Assembly: GCF_945859685.1 (NCBI RefSeq)
Contig: NC_079147.1
Span: forward strand, 254,624,572 to 254,688,571
Source of the DNA: Eupeodes corollae
Taxonomy: Eukaryota; Arthropoda; Insecta; Diptera; Syrphidae
DNA: 64,000 nucleotides
Reading direction: 5' to 3'
The notes beneath the pieces were generated by a model that did not search any database, had not been told where the DNA came from, and saw only the letters and a program-made list of their open reading frames with translations. Below are positions 24,801 through 34,410 of the stretch, one piece after another; the first letter of the stretch is position 1, and every line of letters starts with the position of its first letter. Both the position numbers and the translations under genes were made by a program.

Positions 24801-27800
24801 TGCGGACAACAAAATAATTCCAGATAAACAGATCGGGTTCAAGTCGGGCCATGACACTATTCATACTGCGTCTAAACTCATTTCTGATATCCAATGGAAT
24901 AAATCAAAACAACAATGCACAGGTGCTGTTCTGGGTGATTTGGAAAAGGCCTTTGACACCGTATGGTTAGAGGGTCTTTACCTAAAACTGAGCAGGCTTG
25001 GCATAAGCAAGCCATTGTTGTCATCCTTTATCATAAAGGCTTAACGGTAGAAAGTTTGTTGTCAAAAGTGGCAATGTAACTTCTACCACAACATTCCTAA
25101 TCAAAAATGGTCTTCAACAGGGAGCGGTGTATTCGCCGATTCTCTTCAGCATTTACACCAGAGATCTGATAGTTAGACTTACAAAGGCAATTGCGTACGC
25201 CGACGATCTAATTGCGTACAGAACGGCCCGAAAGGTTGAGGTTATTAGAATTCTCTTGCAGAGTGATTTCGACAAGATTCAGCGATATTGCTTCGACTGG
25301 AAACTGAAAATAAATATCCAGAAGTCGGAGACAATTCTGTTCCGGACTCCGTTGGCTAGGGCCACGAGGGATACGTTTAAGAATTGGCGCAAGATGGTCA
25401 TCGTTGATCTTGGAAGCCATTAGCGAGCAAAAGTGTAGTGAAGTACCTCGGTATCTGGTTAGATCAATATTTATATTTCGACAGACATATAAATGCTGCT
25501 CTGAGCCTTCGCTCTGACGAAACGGCTGTTTTTTAGCAGTCGGCTTGACCCCAGAGTGAAGGTAATTTGCTACATGGCCCTCATACGGCCAACGATTGTT
25601 TATAGTTGTCCTGTGTGGTTCAACGTTGCCCCTTTCCAGATGGAGAAGTTTCGGGTGTTCGAGCGGCAGTGTTTAAGACGCTGTACCGGCTTATATTAAC
25701 AGCCGAATCTTCTGACGTGCATTACTATTCCAACGAGGTCCTATACAACGGGGATCGAATCAACAGAATTGACAATTTCGTGATAAAACTCGTCCGAGGT
25801 CACATTGCAAGAGCTATGTCTTCGACCAACAATTTAATTTTCGGGGCGCTCTATCCGAACAACGAGATTTTGAAAGTGCACGCTTGAGCGGCTTCATTCC
25901 ACCAGAGGCATTCCTCTTTTCAGACAAATGCGGTCTGATACAGGATACGAGTAGATTGGCAGTTTCGTTAATCTACCACGTCAGACGAAGAACCGTGGAT
26001 AGGCGACTCCCGTACAATCGGGACGTCATGGCACAAGGCGGAGCAGAGCTCCTTCGGTACAGTAGGGCTGTGTCCGAACGGGACCGAACTGATAGGGTGA
26101 AGCAGGAGAACCAGTTTTGGTGGCTTCAATCGGGACTTGATATTGGGTAGTCGGGATGGGGTTTTGAAGCCTTGGCCGGCTTACATACTTGTTTTATAGT
26201 TTAAGGGTTTAGTTTTAAGTAGAATAGGCATGGTGGCACAAAAAAATACAAAAAAAATACAAAATACAAAAAACAAAAAAAATAATAATATAAAGAAAAA
26301 AAAGGAAAAAAAACATAAAAAAAAGACAATAAATATAAAAACAAAAAAAGTTAGATTTGCTGCTGTGGTTGTTCTAGTTTTAAGTAGTTTATAGGTAGAA
26401 TAAGTAGTTTAAGTTAGCTTTAAGTTTTATTTAAGGACCTAATGTTACGTAGTATTTTAAGTAAAAATAAAAAGGATATTGATATTAGTTTTTAAAATTT
26501 TCTAATGAATACAAAAATAAATAAAATTGAATTGAAGTTAAAATAGATCTTAGGGCCGAAAGGCATTAGTATTAAGTATGTATTATTGCTTAACTTAGAG
26601 TGTCCGTATGGGACCATTAAGTTAGTTGTAAGTTATGGATAATTAGGCTAGTTTTATGAATTTTTGTCTAGCTTTAAGGTAGGTTTAAGAATGAATTAAT
26701 AAAAATGAATTTAAAAAAAAAAAAAGTGCGTTGGACTGTCATGCAAGGGGCCTTGGGTTCAATCCCTGCCTGTGCCACCTTAATTTAAAAAATATTAATT
26801 TTCGCGGGTACTGCCTCTTGCGAGGAATTGACAAATCCTTCAAGAGTAATGCTTGTCATAAAAAAGGGCTTTCTCAAATTAGCCGTTCGGATTCGGCCTA
26901 AAAAATTGTAGGTCCCTTCCATTCCTGACAACAGTACTCGCATACAGGAATGGTTGAGAGTTGTAAGTCACTAGGCCCTGGTTCACAACGGACTGTTGCG
27001 CCACCCAATTTATTTATAAATATTATTTGGTAAAAGAAAATGAAGTACATTAAACTATTACATCCATGGCTGAGTGGTTGGGAATAATGAATAATGATGA
27101 ATGCACCGGACAAACGAAAATGGCACATAGTTGTCAAAACGACATATGGGCCCGTTCGGCAACCTGATCGGTCCTAGCTCTGAGCAGGGTTGTCCGTCAA
27201 TATGTGACAGGTGACATCTGTCAAATCCTTTGTTTATTATTCGGTTGATTATGCTAAATCATCATGTCAAGTTATACGATTGAACAGCACATTCAATAGA
27301 TACATTTTTATTATCAAAATGAATGTTCGCTAACGCAAACGTTGCACGCATTGCCACCATTTGACAATAGACGTGGTGGCCTTTCACAGTCGACTCTTCA
27401 ACGTTTGGTGGCCAAATTTGAGACGACCGGTTCAGTAAACAATGAGCCAACGTGGTGGCCTTTCACAGTCGACTCTTCAACGTTTGGTGGCCAAATTTGA
27501 GACGACCGGTTCAGTAAACAATCAGCCAACACTGTACGTGAAAGTGTACAGCAGAAACCGAAGCAGACTATTCCTCGCCGTGCACAAGAACTCGGCCTTT
27601 CACAGACTTCAACTTGGCGAATTTTGCGTCGGGACTTGAGCCTACACCTGTAAAAGAAGCTCAAAGTTTATGACCGTAGACAACGTAGTTTTGGCCGAAC
27701 AGTCATGTTTGGTGACGAGGCGCATTTTTGGATGAATGGCTGTATTAACAAGTAAAATTGCCGTATATGGGACAACACCAACCCATACGAGGTTCACCAG

Positions 27801-30800
27801 GTGATAATGCATCCTCAAAAAGTTACATAATGATGATAACTGATTTCTTATGGCCCAAATTGAACCACATGCACCTAGACCACATGCGGTTCCTGCAGGA
27901 TGGCGCTACGTGCCACACAGCAAATGCCACGACATCAACACACAACATCTAACCGCCTTTATTGAAAACCGCTTTATTAAGTTTTTGAACCATTTCTTGA
28001 AATTCCTCGTTAAATTTAAGGTTCATGGGATTGTTTTGACTGTTGTAGTTTGAACTGCGTTAATTGATTAGTATCTTAAAGTTTAATAGAACAGAACTGA
28101 TTACTTTGCCATTTTAACTCTTAACTATTGAGGTCTGCGACACCCTGTAAACATAGTTTTTACTGGACAAGCCTTAAAGATGAGAATCAACAGCAATTTC
28201 TACATTTGATAAGTTTTTTATAGGTACAAAGTTTGGTTTTTGTACAAATTATGGCTTAAAAGTATTTATAGGTAGGTACAAAGGTAAATCTTTTTTTTAA
28301 GTAGGAAGGTACAAAGGTAAATCTTTTTTTAAGTAGGAAGGTACAAAGGTAAATCCTTTAAGCATTTAATTTGTGTAGGCATTGATATGATATGAGCTGA
28401 ACTTTAGTCTAATTTATGATTTAAAATCAGTACACCGGACGCTCTATAATCGGACCACATTTTATTTGGACTTCACCTTTCTTTTAAAATTCATACTTAA
28501 ATTCAATTCAACTCCAAAATCGGAATACAGACAATTGGAAATTGGATCGTAAATCACTAATATAAAATGCCTTGCTTTATGTACTTCCCTGTCCAAAACA
28601 TTAGTATCTTTAATAAAATATTCCTCCCAAAATACGTATACGTTTTGAGTTAAATTTTATACGATAGTAAAATGTTCTTGTTTTTCTCTTTACAATTGAC
28701 AAGGAATGATTTCAAAAAAAAATTCTAAATGAAATTCTGCAAAGGATTAAATCAAAGATAAAATTAATTTAGCTTTTGGTTAAATAAATAAAAAAGAAAC
28801 TGTTAAGAACTATGAACCTTTCCGTGTGCGAGTAATATTGTCAGGGATGGAGGGGACCTACAGTTTTAAGCCGATTCCGAGCGGTTAATTTGAAAAAGCA
28901 CTTTTCAGGGCAAGAATTACTCTTATACGCTTTTTCAGTTCCTCGCAAGACGTACTACTAGACTAATAGTAAGAAAGACTTTTCTTGTCTAAATTTTGAA
29001 TTACCGTTACAAAATAGCTCGCTTATGTCGTCTAAACTTGACATTATTCTAATTAAGTGGGGAAATTCAACATCGCCAGACTTAAGGATCACACAACCCG
29101 TCAATAATTTAGGGACCACCTGTCAAACGAAATGAGAACAATCAGCAGCACAGTACATGACGACATCGAACACCATTGGAATGCTGTGAAAAATGTTTTC
29201 TTTTCAGGTGCTGACAGAATAGTCGGTCGGAAAAAAGGAAGCAATAACACTTGGCTATTAGAAGAATTTTGAGCAAGGATCAACGAACGCAAACAGTTAA
29301 GGGCTCGAATAACTGCTGCACAAGAGGAAGACAAAAACGAGCTGGAGTCCTCGTATCGCTAGAAAAAGAGAGAAGTTCACCGCAGTGTGCACCGCGACAA
29401 GCGTAACTACATCAAGCATTAGCGCAAGAAGCAAAATATGCTGAAAACAGGTGCGACAGCAGGACCGTTTACAGAATAACCAAAGAGCTGACCAGTACAC
29501 ACAGCTCAAACCAACACCTAGTGAAAGAAGTAGACGGTACTGTGATAAGTTCGGTGGATAAGCAAGTCAGAAGGTAGAGATAACACTTTTCCTCGGTTTT
29601 AAATCGAGTGTTTGCATACAAAGTGCAGCACCTGAAGAAACTAATCCCCGAATCTGCACCGCACATCCCAGTAAAGATGAGATCATTGCCACAATTAAAG
29701 CACACAAAAATAACAAAGCGGTAGGGCTTGATGGAATACCCGCAGAGCTTCTACAAGCAGCGCCAACGTCATCAATCGAACTCATACTACACCTGCTGTT
29801 CATCAACTTCGAGAAGGCCTTTGATAGCGTTAACAGGGAGTACATGTGGTTAGCTTTGCGGAGGAGAGGCACCCCAGAAAAAAAATGGTTTTATTAAAGC
29901 AGCATATGATAGATCCAAGTGTTACGTTCTGCACGATGGTAGGTTGTGAGATGATTTTGAAATCCAAAGCGGAGTCAGACAGGGCTGTATTCTATCGCCC
30001 ATATTGTATTTGTTGTTTGCTTACTCTTTACAGGATCATGGATCTCCCTCCACCAAATGACAACAAGTGTGAAGAGAGAAGAAGAATTTGTGGGGCTGAA
30101 AATTAATTCCGGCAAAACAAAAATTATCAGCCTCGGAACCCGACCATCCTCTCAAATAAATATTTTCTCGCAACCGGTGGAAAAAGTGTAGAGCTTTCAA
30201 TACCTTGAAAGCATCGTTTCCATCGAATGCGGAACCGAACAAGACGTCATCTCACGCATTGGCAAAGCAAAAGCGGCGTTCGGTATGATGTCAAAAATTT
30301 TGAGGAATAAATCTAAAAAATTTAGAACAAAGCTACGACTGTTTCGCACAAATGTCGAATCTGTGCTTCTTTATGGGTGCAGCACTTGGAAAATTACTTC
30401 AGCCATAACAAGAAAGCTGCAAACCTTCGTAAATAGATGTCTTCGTAACATCCTGAGGATTTTCTGGCCAAACCGTATTTCAAATGAGGTCCTTCATAGA
30501 TGGACAGGTCGGGAACCCATACAATCTACAATACGAAGATGTAAGTGGAAATGTATAGGACATACGCTTCGAAAAGGTAACGACTGCATTGCAGCCCAAG
30601 AAATACAGTGGAATCCGCTCACACAAGAAGGAAGTAGAGCTGGACGACAGAGAAGCACATGGCGCAGGACAGTCTAGGCGGAATCAGCATCACTAGGCAA
30701 GAGTTGGAGGGAGATGAAACACATCTCCGTACAGGATAGGCGTGTAGGCGTAGTAGAGGTCCTATGCCCCTTAAGGGGTTCCCAACGGACTTAACAGGTC

Positions 30801-32577
30801 TGAGGACCTAAGCTCTAATACTCTTTTTTTAGTGCGTCATTTAAGAAATGTTGGATAGCCTTAATGGGTCAATTAATTTACTTAATTCTTGTGGTGTTCT
30901 TCGTGTGGTGTTCAAGAAAGAAAAAAACTGAAAATAATTTTATGGCCAACAATCTATTTATTTAGACAAGGGTTGGCCACTATGTTTTAATAACGATTTT
31001 ACCAAAAGAATTCTAATCAAGAGGCTCCAATTTCGACCTATTTTTGCAGCAATTAATGCCTAATGTCGGCGATTGTACTCACCAAATATTCCCTTCCAAG
31101 GTATCAATGGTTTTTGTCTTATCTGCGTAGACAAAATAAATGGGGTGGCGCAACAGTCCGTTGTGAACCAGGGCCTAGTGACTTACAACTCTTAACCTTT
31201 CCTGTGTGCGAGTACTGTTGACAGGGATGGAAGGGACCTACAATTATAGGCCGAATCCGAACGGCTAGTTTGAGAAAGCACTTTTTATTTTGTCTTTCGA
31301 ACCTAACCATTATTTTGGTAATTAATTTAAACGATTTGCTTGTTCAGGAGTAAGTCTTTTCTTTATGATATGTAAAACCATACAGAGCATAAATCAAGAA
31401 ACAGCTGTCAAAAAACTAAGTACGAACAAATATTGCGTGTTTTAAAACCACACGGCACACGCATAAAAAAAACACCCGTTATATACAAAAATCTGGTGCC
31501 ACGGGGTTTCTGAACTCAAACCTCCGAAACGCCTTGGCGGATTTTTTGAAATAAATTTTGTGTTGTTTTTTCATTTTGCATACCTACAAAAATACCTTAA
31601 ATATTCATCCTCTTGACCATCATCATTAATTTTTCATCGCATTTTAGTATGAAAAATATTTTGTATTCCAAAATTTAATTTTATACAAAAAAAAGTCCTT
31701 AGCACCAAGAAATAAAAGATCATTACAATCTGTCCAACTGTTTAAAATACTGTAAATAACAATACATACTTTGTTTTTATTAACTAAGCTATCTCTCAAG
31801 ATCAACACATAATTCTACATTACAAAACAGTTCAAGAGAAACTCAATGCTCTCAAGTGCTAACGAAGTTCTTGGTAAATCAATCTCGGACAATATTGAAT
31901 TCATCTAAATTCGAACTTCCCACAAAATCAATTACAAATACAAATTCTGCGTCACTTGTAGATTTCATCGAAAAAACTGAATGAATAAGTTAAAATCTTA
32001 GATTGTTTATTATTGCAACTTAAGCCGAAGTTTCCGACTAATTTTATTTATTTTACTTTAATCATAAGCAGCAAATAAATACCTACACTAGATAGGTTCA
32101 TTATGTACATATACGTTTTCATAAACAATCAATATAGGATGTCAATTTCCTCAAATAAAAATATATAAAAATGTGTTTGAAGCAGCACCTTTAACTGATG
32201 TTTATGTAAAAACAAAACAAAACAAACACACTAAATTACATCATTCCTTTTGAATTTCGATTGGATTCTAATGCTAATATGCTAATGCGTAGGTAGAGAC
32301 AGTAGGTACTTACGTAGGTACTTTGGTCTAGTGCTACATTCAGATTGTTGTTAAGTTATACTTAGACTTACCACGAAAATAATATGGCAACAATTGCTAT
32401 ACTTGAGGCACATGTCGGATAGCTAGACAGGAAGAGGCCGTGTTTGTAGTAACACTGGGACACCGAATCGGGCAGTCCCGAGCGTTTCTTCCTTTTTGTT
32501 CCGCCAACAACACGACTGTCACTGCCACCTCCTCCGGAGCTGAAACTACTGCTACTTGTTGACCCCTCCGATGTCAT
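11677..32577 (-). CDS. SCAP: SREBP cleavage-activating protein (SCAP), complete, eight coding exons
   Basis: Exons on the minus strand: 32577-32372, 22072-21749, 21682-21505, 15766-13721, 12852-12684, 12612-12425, 12353-11999 and 11855-11677. Every junction has GT-AG ends and matching phase, giving 1214 residues (human about 1280). SCAP is an ER membrane escort: it binds SREBP through its C-terminal WD40 propeller and carries it to the Golgi for cleavage when lipids are low. In flies the pathway is known to respond to phosphatidylethanolamine rather than sterol. The protein has an N-terminal membrane span, a luminal loop, the sterol-sensing domain, two later spans and seven WD repeats. Introns 1 (10.3 kb) and 3 (5.7 kb) hold most of the mobile elements; the other introns are 66-867 bp apart from intron 4's 868 bp. 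The exon 5 donor is the least certain: A|GTAAAA at 12684 was preferred to G|GTAAAC upstream because the extra codons look coding and both keep the phase. Confidence 0.95.
12853..13720 (-). other. SCAP intron 4
   Basis: An 868-bp intron with ordinary splice ends. It is AT-rich with several poly-A and poly-T runs. No transposon or repeat shared with the rest of the window was seen. Confidence 0.6.
13721..15766 (-). CDS. SCAP: SCAP coding exon 4: sterol-sensing domain, loop 7 and first WD repeats
   Basis: A 2046-bp exon for residues 237-918. The sterol-sensing domain runs from about residue 325 to 500 and includes FTYIYFSVRKID, VTVLGSLMMSLGLC, FPYLVILIGLENCLV and CVFAIVGLLSDFLLQM. The Tyr of YIYFS and the Asp of LLSDF, whose counterparts (Tyr298, Asp443) make mammalian SCAP insensitive to sterol when mutated, are both present. 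The Insig-binding region is therefore conserved although flies lack a clear Insig. Downstream come loop 6, span 7 (VWMSVWIGSIVYN), luminal loop 7, span 8 (FFAILLCAVSVFVLCY) and two WD repeats (IKVWDAKSGE, IELWESPAG). The COPII signal MELADL in loop 6 is not kept: the aligned hexamer is IEYTME. Confidence 0.92.
16340..18235 (+). pseudogene. LINE remnant with RT start, RNase H and 3' end, in SCAP intron 3
   Basis: Plus-strand pieces in order: EPYKSPGPDQIVPAELQ (RT motif 1) near 16390, HAYCKGKSVETALRTLV near 16660, then directly NPQKTDLVIFTRK near 16750, showing that the catalytic palm with its YADD box is deleted. Next come a thumb region, KSIHFYTDRSKTNERVGSRVYS with SDSQAAI (RNase H, normally YTDGSK and SDSQAA) at 17360-17590, and a C-terminal part with EEETISHLLCTCPALSLRRK. 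The 3' end runs through TAAATCCGCAGCCACTTTAACCTAACCT to about 18235. Jockey/I superfamily with RNase H. The same 3' end recurs inverted at 62165-62660. Confidence 0.75.
18370..19612 (+). pseudogene. Jockey-superfamily LINE remnant, related to 4477-6560
   Basis: Plus strand: FREQFIRSRKEYEFLRRFTYKQY, WSLESKIKTNSKCFWSFLNIK (same linker as at 5990), a deletion across the catalytic palm, then QKDFGVIFDTNMNYSLQIDNVISKTNTMLGFISR, LLEYCC, ILRIEKVQKRFTKFAL, MPPYETRCALIYL. Ends with an AATAAATAAATAC-type tail near 19590-19610. Many stops. Lies in SCAP intron 3, sense opposite to SCAP. Confidence 0.7.
19690..20075 (+). mobile_element. Mariner-like transposon 3' fragment in SCAP intron 3
   Basis: The plus strand has QPATLEPLEASDLLGKTVNILTDRMKHLTTSRSVG, the C-terminal end of a mariner transposase (usually a run of LEALE then W..R...C..S.GGH). 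No catalytic domain remains upstream. A frame break follows YAEQ. It is probably another rosa-like remnant. Confidence 0.55.
20076..21504 (-). other. Rest of SCAP intron 3, nothing recognised
   Basis: AT-rich intron sequence with a small pyrimidine tract (CTCCTCCTCCTCCC near 21366). No open frame or repeat could be supported. Confidence 0.5.
21505..22072 (-). CDS. SCAP: SCAP coding exons 2 and 3: luminal loop 1
   Basis: Exon 2 (22072-21749) and exon 3 (21682-21505) are split by a 66-bp intron. They encode residues 69-236: CYPLINIPLPGT at the start, then PWAQSSPMLYVQQIALR.SVFPW, VFKLLEVVRNHES, and LCLHVENVKRR-like and LVLSPANLWGQN in exon 3. These align with YVQQIFVKSSVFPW and LLLSPGNFWQND of human SCAP. 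Loop 1 is the luminal part that binds cholesterol and loop 7 in mammals. The frame crosses both junctions cleanly. Confidence 0.9.
22073..23660 (-). other. SCAP intron 1, transposon-free proximal part
   Basis: The first 1.6 kb of the 10.3-kb intron, counted from the exon 2 side, shows only AT-rich sequence and a short ACCT microsatellite (TACCTACCTACCTACC, about 22431-22446). No coding sequence was found. Confidence 0.5.
23661..23694 (+). mobile_element. SINE 5' head, split from the rest by a LINE
   Basis: The bases GTACCCGTGGCATGATGG and on match the tRNA-like head of the SINE at 46657. The SINE stops after GTGCATTGGACT and resumes at 26726 with GTGCGTTGGACT, a 12-bp target duplication (one mismatch) of the LINE between them. 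Confidence 0.85.
23695..26725 (+). mobile_element. 5'-truncated non-LTR retrotransposon (Jockey-like) inserted in a SINE
   Basis: The element starts mid-ORF2 right after the target site, so it lacks the endonuclease. The RT reads KKSAGVDGISNVVLRHLP, WKTAVVHPLPKKGKD, LRSISLLPSISKVFEKI, DLEKAFDTVW in one frame to 25044, then GLQQGAVYSPILFSIYTRDL and IAYADDLIAYRTARK near 25190 in another, and a C-terminal part to 26150 (YNRDVMAQGGAELLRY). At least three frameshifts are present. A long AT-rich 3' region ends in 13 A at 26713-26725, followed by the target duplication. Confidence 0.9.
26726..27012 (+). mobile_element. SINE body and tail (continuation of 23661)
   Basis: Continues the tRNA-like head: box B-like GGTTCAATCCC (26757-26767), CCTGTGCCACC, GGGTACTGCCTCTTGC, GGATTCGGCCTAAA, GTAGGTCCC, CACTAGGCCC, ACGGACTGTTGCGCCACCC, then an ATTTATTTATAAAT tail. 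Together with 23661-23694 it is a full-length copy. Confidence 0.85.
27206..28150 (+). mobile_element. Mariner-like DNA transposon remnant (copy B)
   Basis: Starts with the same end as copy A (1850-2607). The plus strand gives LSQSTLQRLVAKFETTGSVNN, RRAQELGLSQTSTWRILRRD, LKVYDRRQR, VMFGDEAHFWMN (first Asp), then after a gap FLWPKLNHMHLDHMRFLQDGATCHTANA (second Asp). The third catalytic Asp region is lost. A 79-bp tandem duplication disrupts the N-terminal DNA-binding part. Confidence 0.75.
27371..27528. repeat. 79-bp tandem duplication inside mariner copy B
   Basis: The unit ACGTGGTGGCCTTTCACAG starting at 27371 begins again at 27450. The two copies differ at one or two bases only. As 79 is not divisible by three, it shifts the transposase frame. 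Confidence 0.85.
28275..28365. repeat. Minisatellite, three units of 32-33 bp
   Basis: GGTACAAAGGTAAATC followed by a T-run and AAGTAGGAA starts at 28275, 28308 and 28340. The units differ only in T-run length and the end of the third. Confidence 0.85.
28803..28960 (-). mobile_element. SINE fragment (minus strand) in SCAP intron 1
   Basis: Reverse complement carries the SINE body: TGCGAGGAACTG, GTGCTTTTTCAAATT, CGGCTTAAAACTGTAGGTCCC, TCGCACACGG. The tRNA-like head and the 3' ACTGTTGCGCC end are lost. More diverged than the copies at 31140 and 46657. Confidence 0.65.
28970..30835 (+). pseudogene. Non-LTR retrotransposon remnant in SCAP intron 1
   Basis: The plus strand recovers KDEIIATIKAHKNNKAVGLDGIPAELLQAA, then LHLLFINFEKAFDSVNREYMW near 29800 with the fingers between them missing, INSGKTKIISLGTR, VSRIGKAKAAF, ESVLLYGCSTWKI, KLQTFVNRCLRNILRIFWPNRISNE and CKWKCIGHTLRKGNDCIAAQEIQWNP..RAGRQRSTWRR. 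Many frameshifts and stops; the YADD box is gone. A T-rich hairpin-containing 3' end reaches about 30835. The GHTLRK...TWR ending recurs at 50391-50512. Confidence 0.7.
30836..32371 (-). other. SCAP intron 1, part next to exon 1
   Basis: Apart from the SINE fragment at 31138-31292, no element was recognised. The sequence is AT-rich with short AAAAC repeats near 32210-32230. Confidence 0.45.
31138..31292 (-). mobile_element. SINE fragment (minus strand)
   Basis: Read in reverse: AAAGTGCTTTCTCAAACTAG, CGTTCGGATTCGGCC, GTAGGTCCCTTCCATCCCTG, CACACAGGAAAGG, CACTAGGCCCTGG, CAACGGACTGTTGCGCCACCCC then ATTTATTTTGT. A 5'-truncated copy with the 3' end intact. Confidence 0.8.
32372..32577 (-). CDS. 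SCAP: SCAP coding exon 1: N-terminus and first membrane span
   Basis: Encodes residues 1-68. After a Ser/Gly-rich leader (SSSSFSSGGGGSDS) and a basic KRKKR patch comes VSQCYYKHGLFLSSYP then ASSIAIVAILFS, matching the AFYNHGLLCASYP plus hydrophobic segment that opens vertebrate SCAP. The ATG at 32577 is the first Met of the frame. The donor GTAAGT leaves two bases (TG) that pair with the C opening exon 2 to make Cys, as in the CCYPL of human SCAP. Confidence 0.9.
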
Positions 32578-33969
32578 GTTAAGTTTTTATTTTATTTTGT
32601 ATTTATTTAGTTGATTAAATTGCTCTTTGGCTTTTTAATCGAATTCGATTTTGAATTCGATAAATTACCTAGTTTTGTTTTTTGTTTAATTGTATTCTTT
32701 CTATTTCGTGGGTATTCTGCGGAAAAATGTTTGAAACTTCCTTTTATCTTATTTTTATAATCAAGGTAGATTTTTTTTTAGATATAGAATAGATAGCTAC
32801 ACAATATTAATTTTGTTGGGTTGCCGGAGCAAGAGCAGCAATAGCAACGCAAGCATAATTATTCAGAAAATAAATTTTATTTTTTAAATTAATTATTTCT
32901 TCAAACCGTGTGTTCGGTATTTACGTTTGTTTTTTTTTTACAACGACGGCGGCGGGGTGAATTTTTATTGATTATTATTTCTTGTCAGCCACATTCAATT
33001 CTGCGAAACCGCATATAAATAATAATTATTGCTAATTTTATTATAATTGTAATCAAACATAACCTTGCTGCACGCATCGATTTGGATCATTATTATACTT
33101 TTTGTATGGTTATTCTATTTTTCCCGTTATCTCACTGCAATATTAAATTGCCGCGTAAATATGCTAAGCACGGATTTCTGTTTTATTGCAAAATAATATT
33201 TAAATTATTATCAATATTTATTTGTACCGAAAACAGGAAGGAATTTACTTATTTGTTCTTTTTTAGAGAAAAATAAAAATAGAATCGAATACCGAAATTG
33301 AAATCGAAACAAAATGCACCACACGGCAAGAACCCAGAACAGAAGTCAGAACAAAACCGAAATCGAAAACCGACGAATACCGAACTCGCGAAAAATTGCA
33401 AAAGAAATAAAAATAAAAATACAAAACCAAAGCAGAACACCGTTGGTCGAAGAAGTAAAGAAAAATACGAGAAATGTCAAAACAAAACGAAAGAAGGAAA
33501 GGGATAAAATAGCAGTGCTTTAGGGCTATGGGATCATATTTTTACTTGAAGGAAAAATTTACAATTAACAATAAGAACATACTGTAAATGATTGGGATGG
33601 GATCTAATTGACCAATTGCAGTCCAATTAATTAATGAAAGCGGAATAGGATATATTTTGAATAAACTTCAAAATTAAATGAAACTCAATAAATACATTGT
33701 GTATTTTAATATAACAAATTTAAATTTAAATATAAATAAAAATAATAGTGGCTTAGGGATTTTTTGAATTTTATTGCATAGTTAGCATAAATTTCACTGG
33801 CAAGCAAAATTATTTTTTTTTCACCTATAAACCAAATAATATTTTACTATATGGTGGAGGCTTATAATTTCTCAAACAAATCAGGCCTTTGGTAATATGC
33901 CTCCTTAGATATGTATTTATAAATAAACAAAAATTGTGTTTGTAAGCTTTTTCTTAAATACACCTGGGG
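32578..33969. promoter_or_regulatory. Upstream flank of SCAP, between divergent SCAP and COX19
   Basis: Contains the SCAP 5' untranslated region and promoter, which cannot be placed from sequence. GC-richer islands (GAGCAAGAGCAGCAATAGC at about 32829, CGACGGCGGCGGGG at about 32944) suggest transcribed or regulatory DNA. A purine-rich, GAAATCGAAA/ACCGAA-like low-complexity tract lies at 33290-33500; its open frames on both strands are composition effects. Confidence 0.35.
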
Positions 33970-34410
33970 TGGAATCGGCTAAGCTGATTTTTGATAATTG
34001 ACAATTAAAATGAACGAATTTGATCTTTGTAAGGTGATAGTCAAACTGATACCTAAAAAGTTGTCGCAATAAAAATGTGATAGTCGTTTTCAAACAAATA
34101 TTTTTATTCCGAATAGAATAGAGCTACACAAACGACTGGAACAATTTCTTAGATAGCTATTTTTCGTTCGAAAAACACATTCGTGTGACCGAAAAATCAA
34201 ACACAGCCAATTTGATACTTTTATTTAGATATTTTATAGGAATCAATTCAAAATTTTACCATGGCAACAATGAATTTTGACAATTTGAATCTTAAAATGT
34301 TCAATCGAATTGAATTGAGTTGAATCATTTTATACAGACGACGGAATGAAAATGATAGTCAATTTGACTAACAAAAATATGATAGTCAATTATCACCTTA
34401 GCCGATTCCA
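33970..34410. mobile_element. 441-bp MITE-like element with inverted ends
   Basis: The end TGGAATCGGCTAAG at 33970-33983 is exactly inverted at 34397-34410, and weaker matching continues inward (TGATAATTGAC-like on both sides). The interior carries GTGATAGTCAA/ATGATAGTCAA motifs four times and no ORF. No convincing target duplication was found, so the superfamily is open. Confidence 0.6.

Noticed and set aside
33298..33523. Overlapping lysine/asparagine-rich frames
   Set aside because: Purine-rich low-complexity DNA opens several frames at once; no domain and no splice logic.
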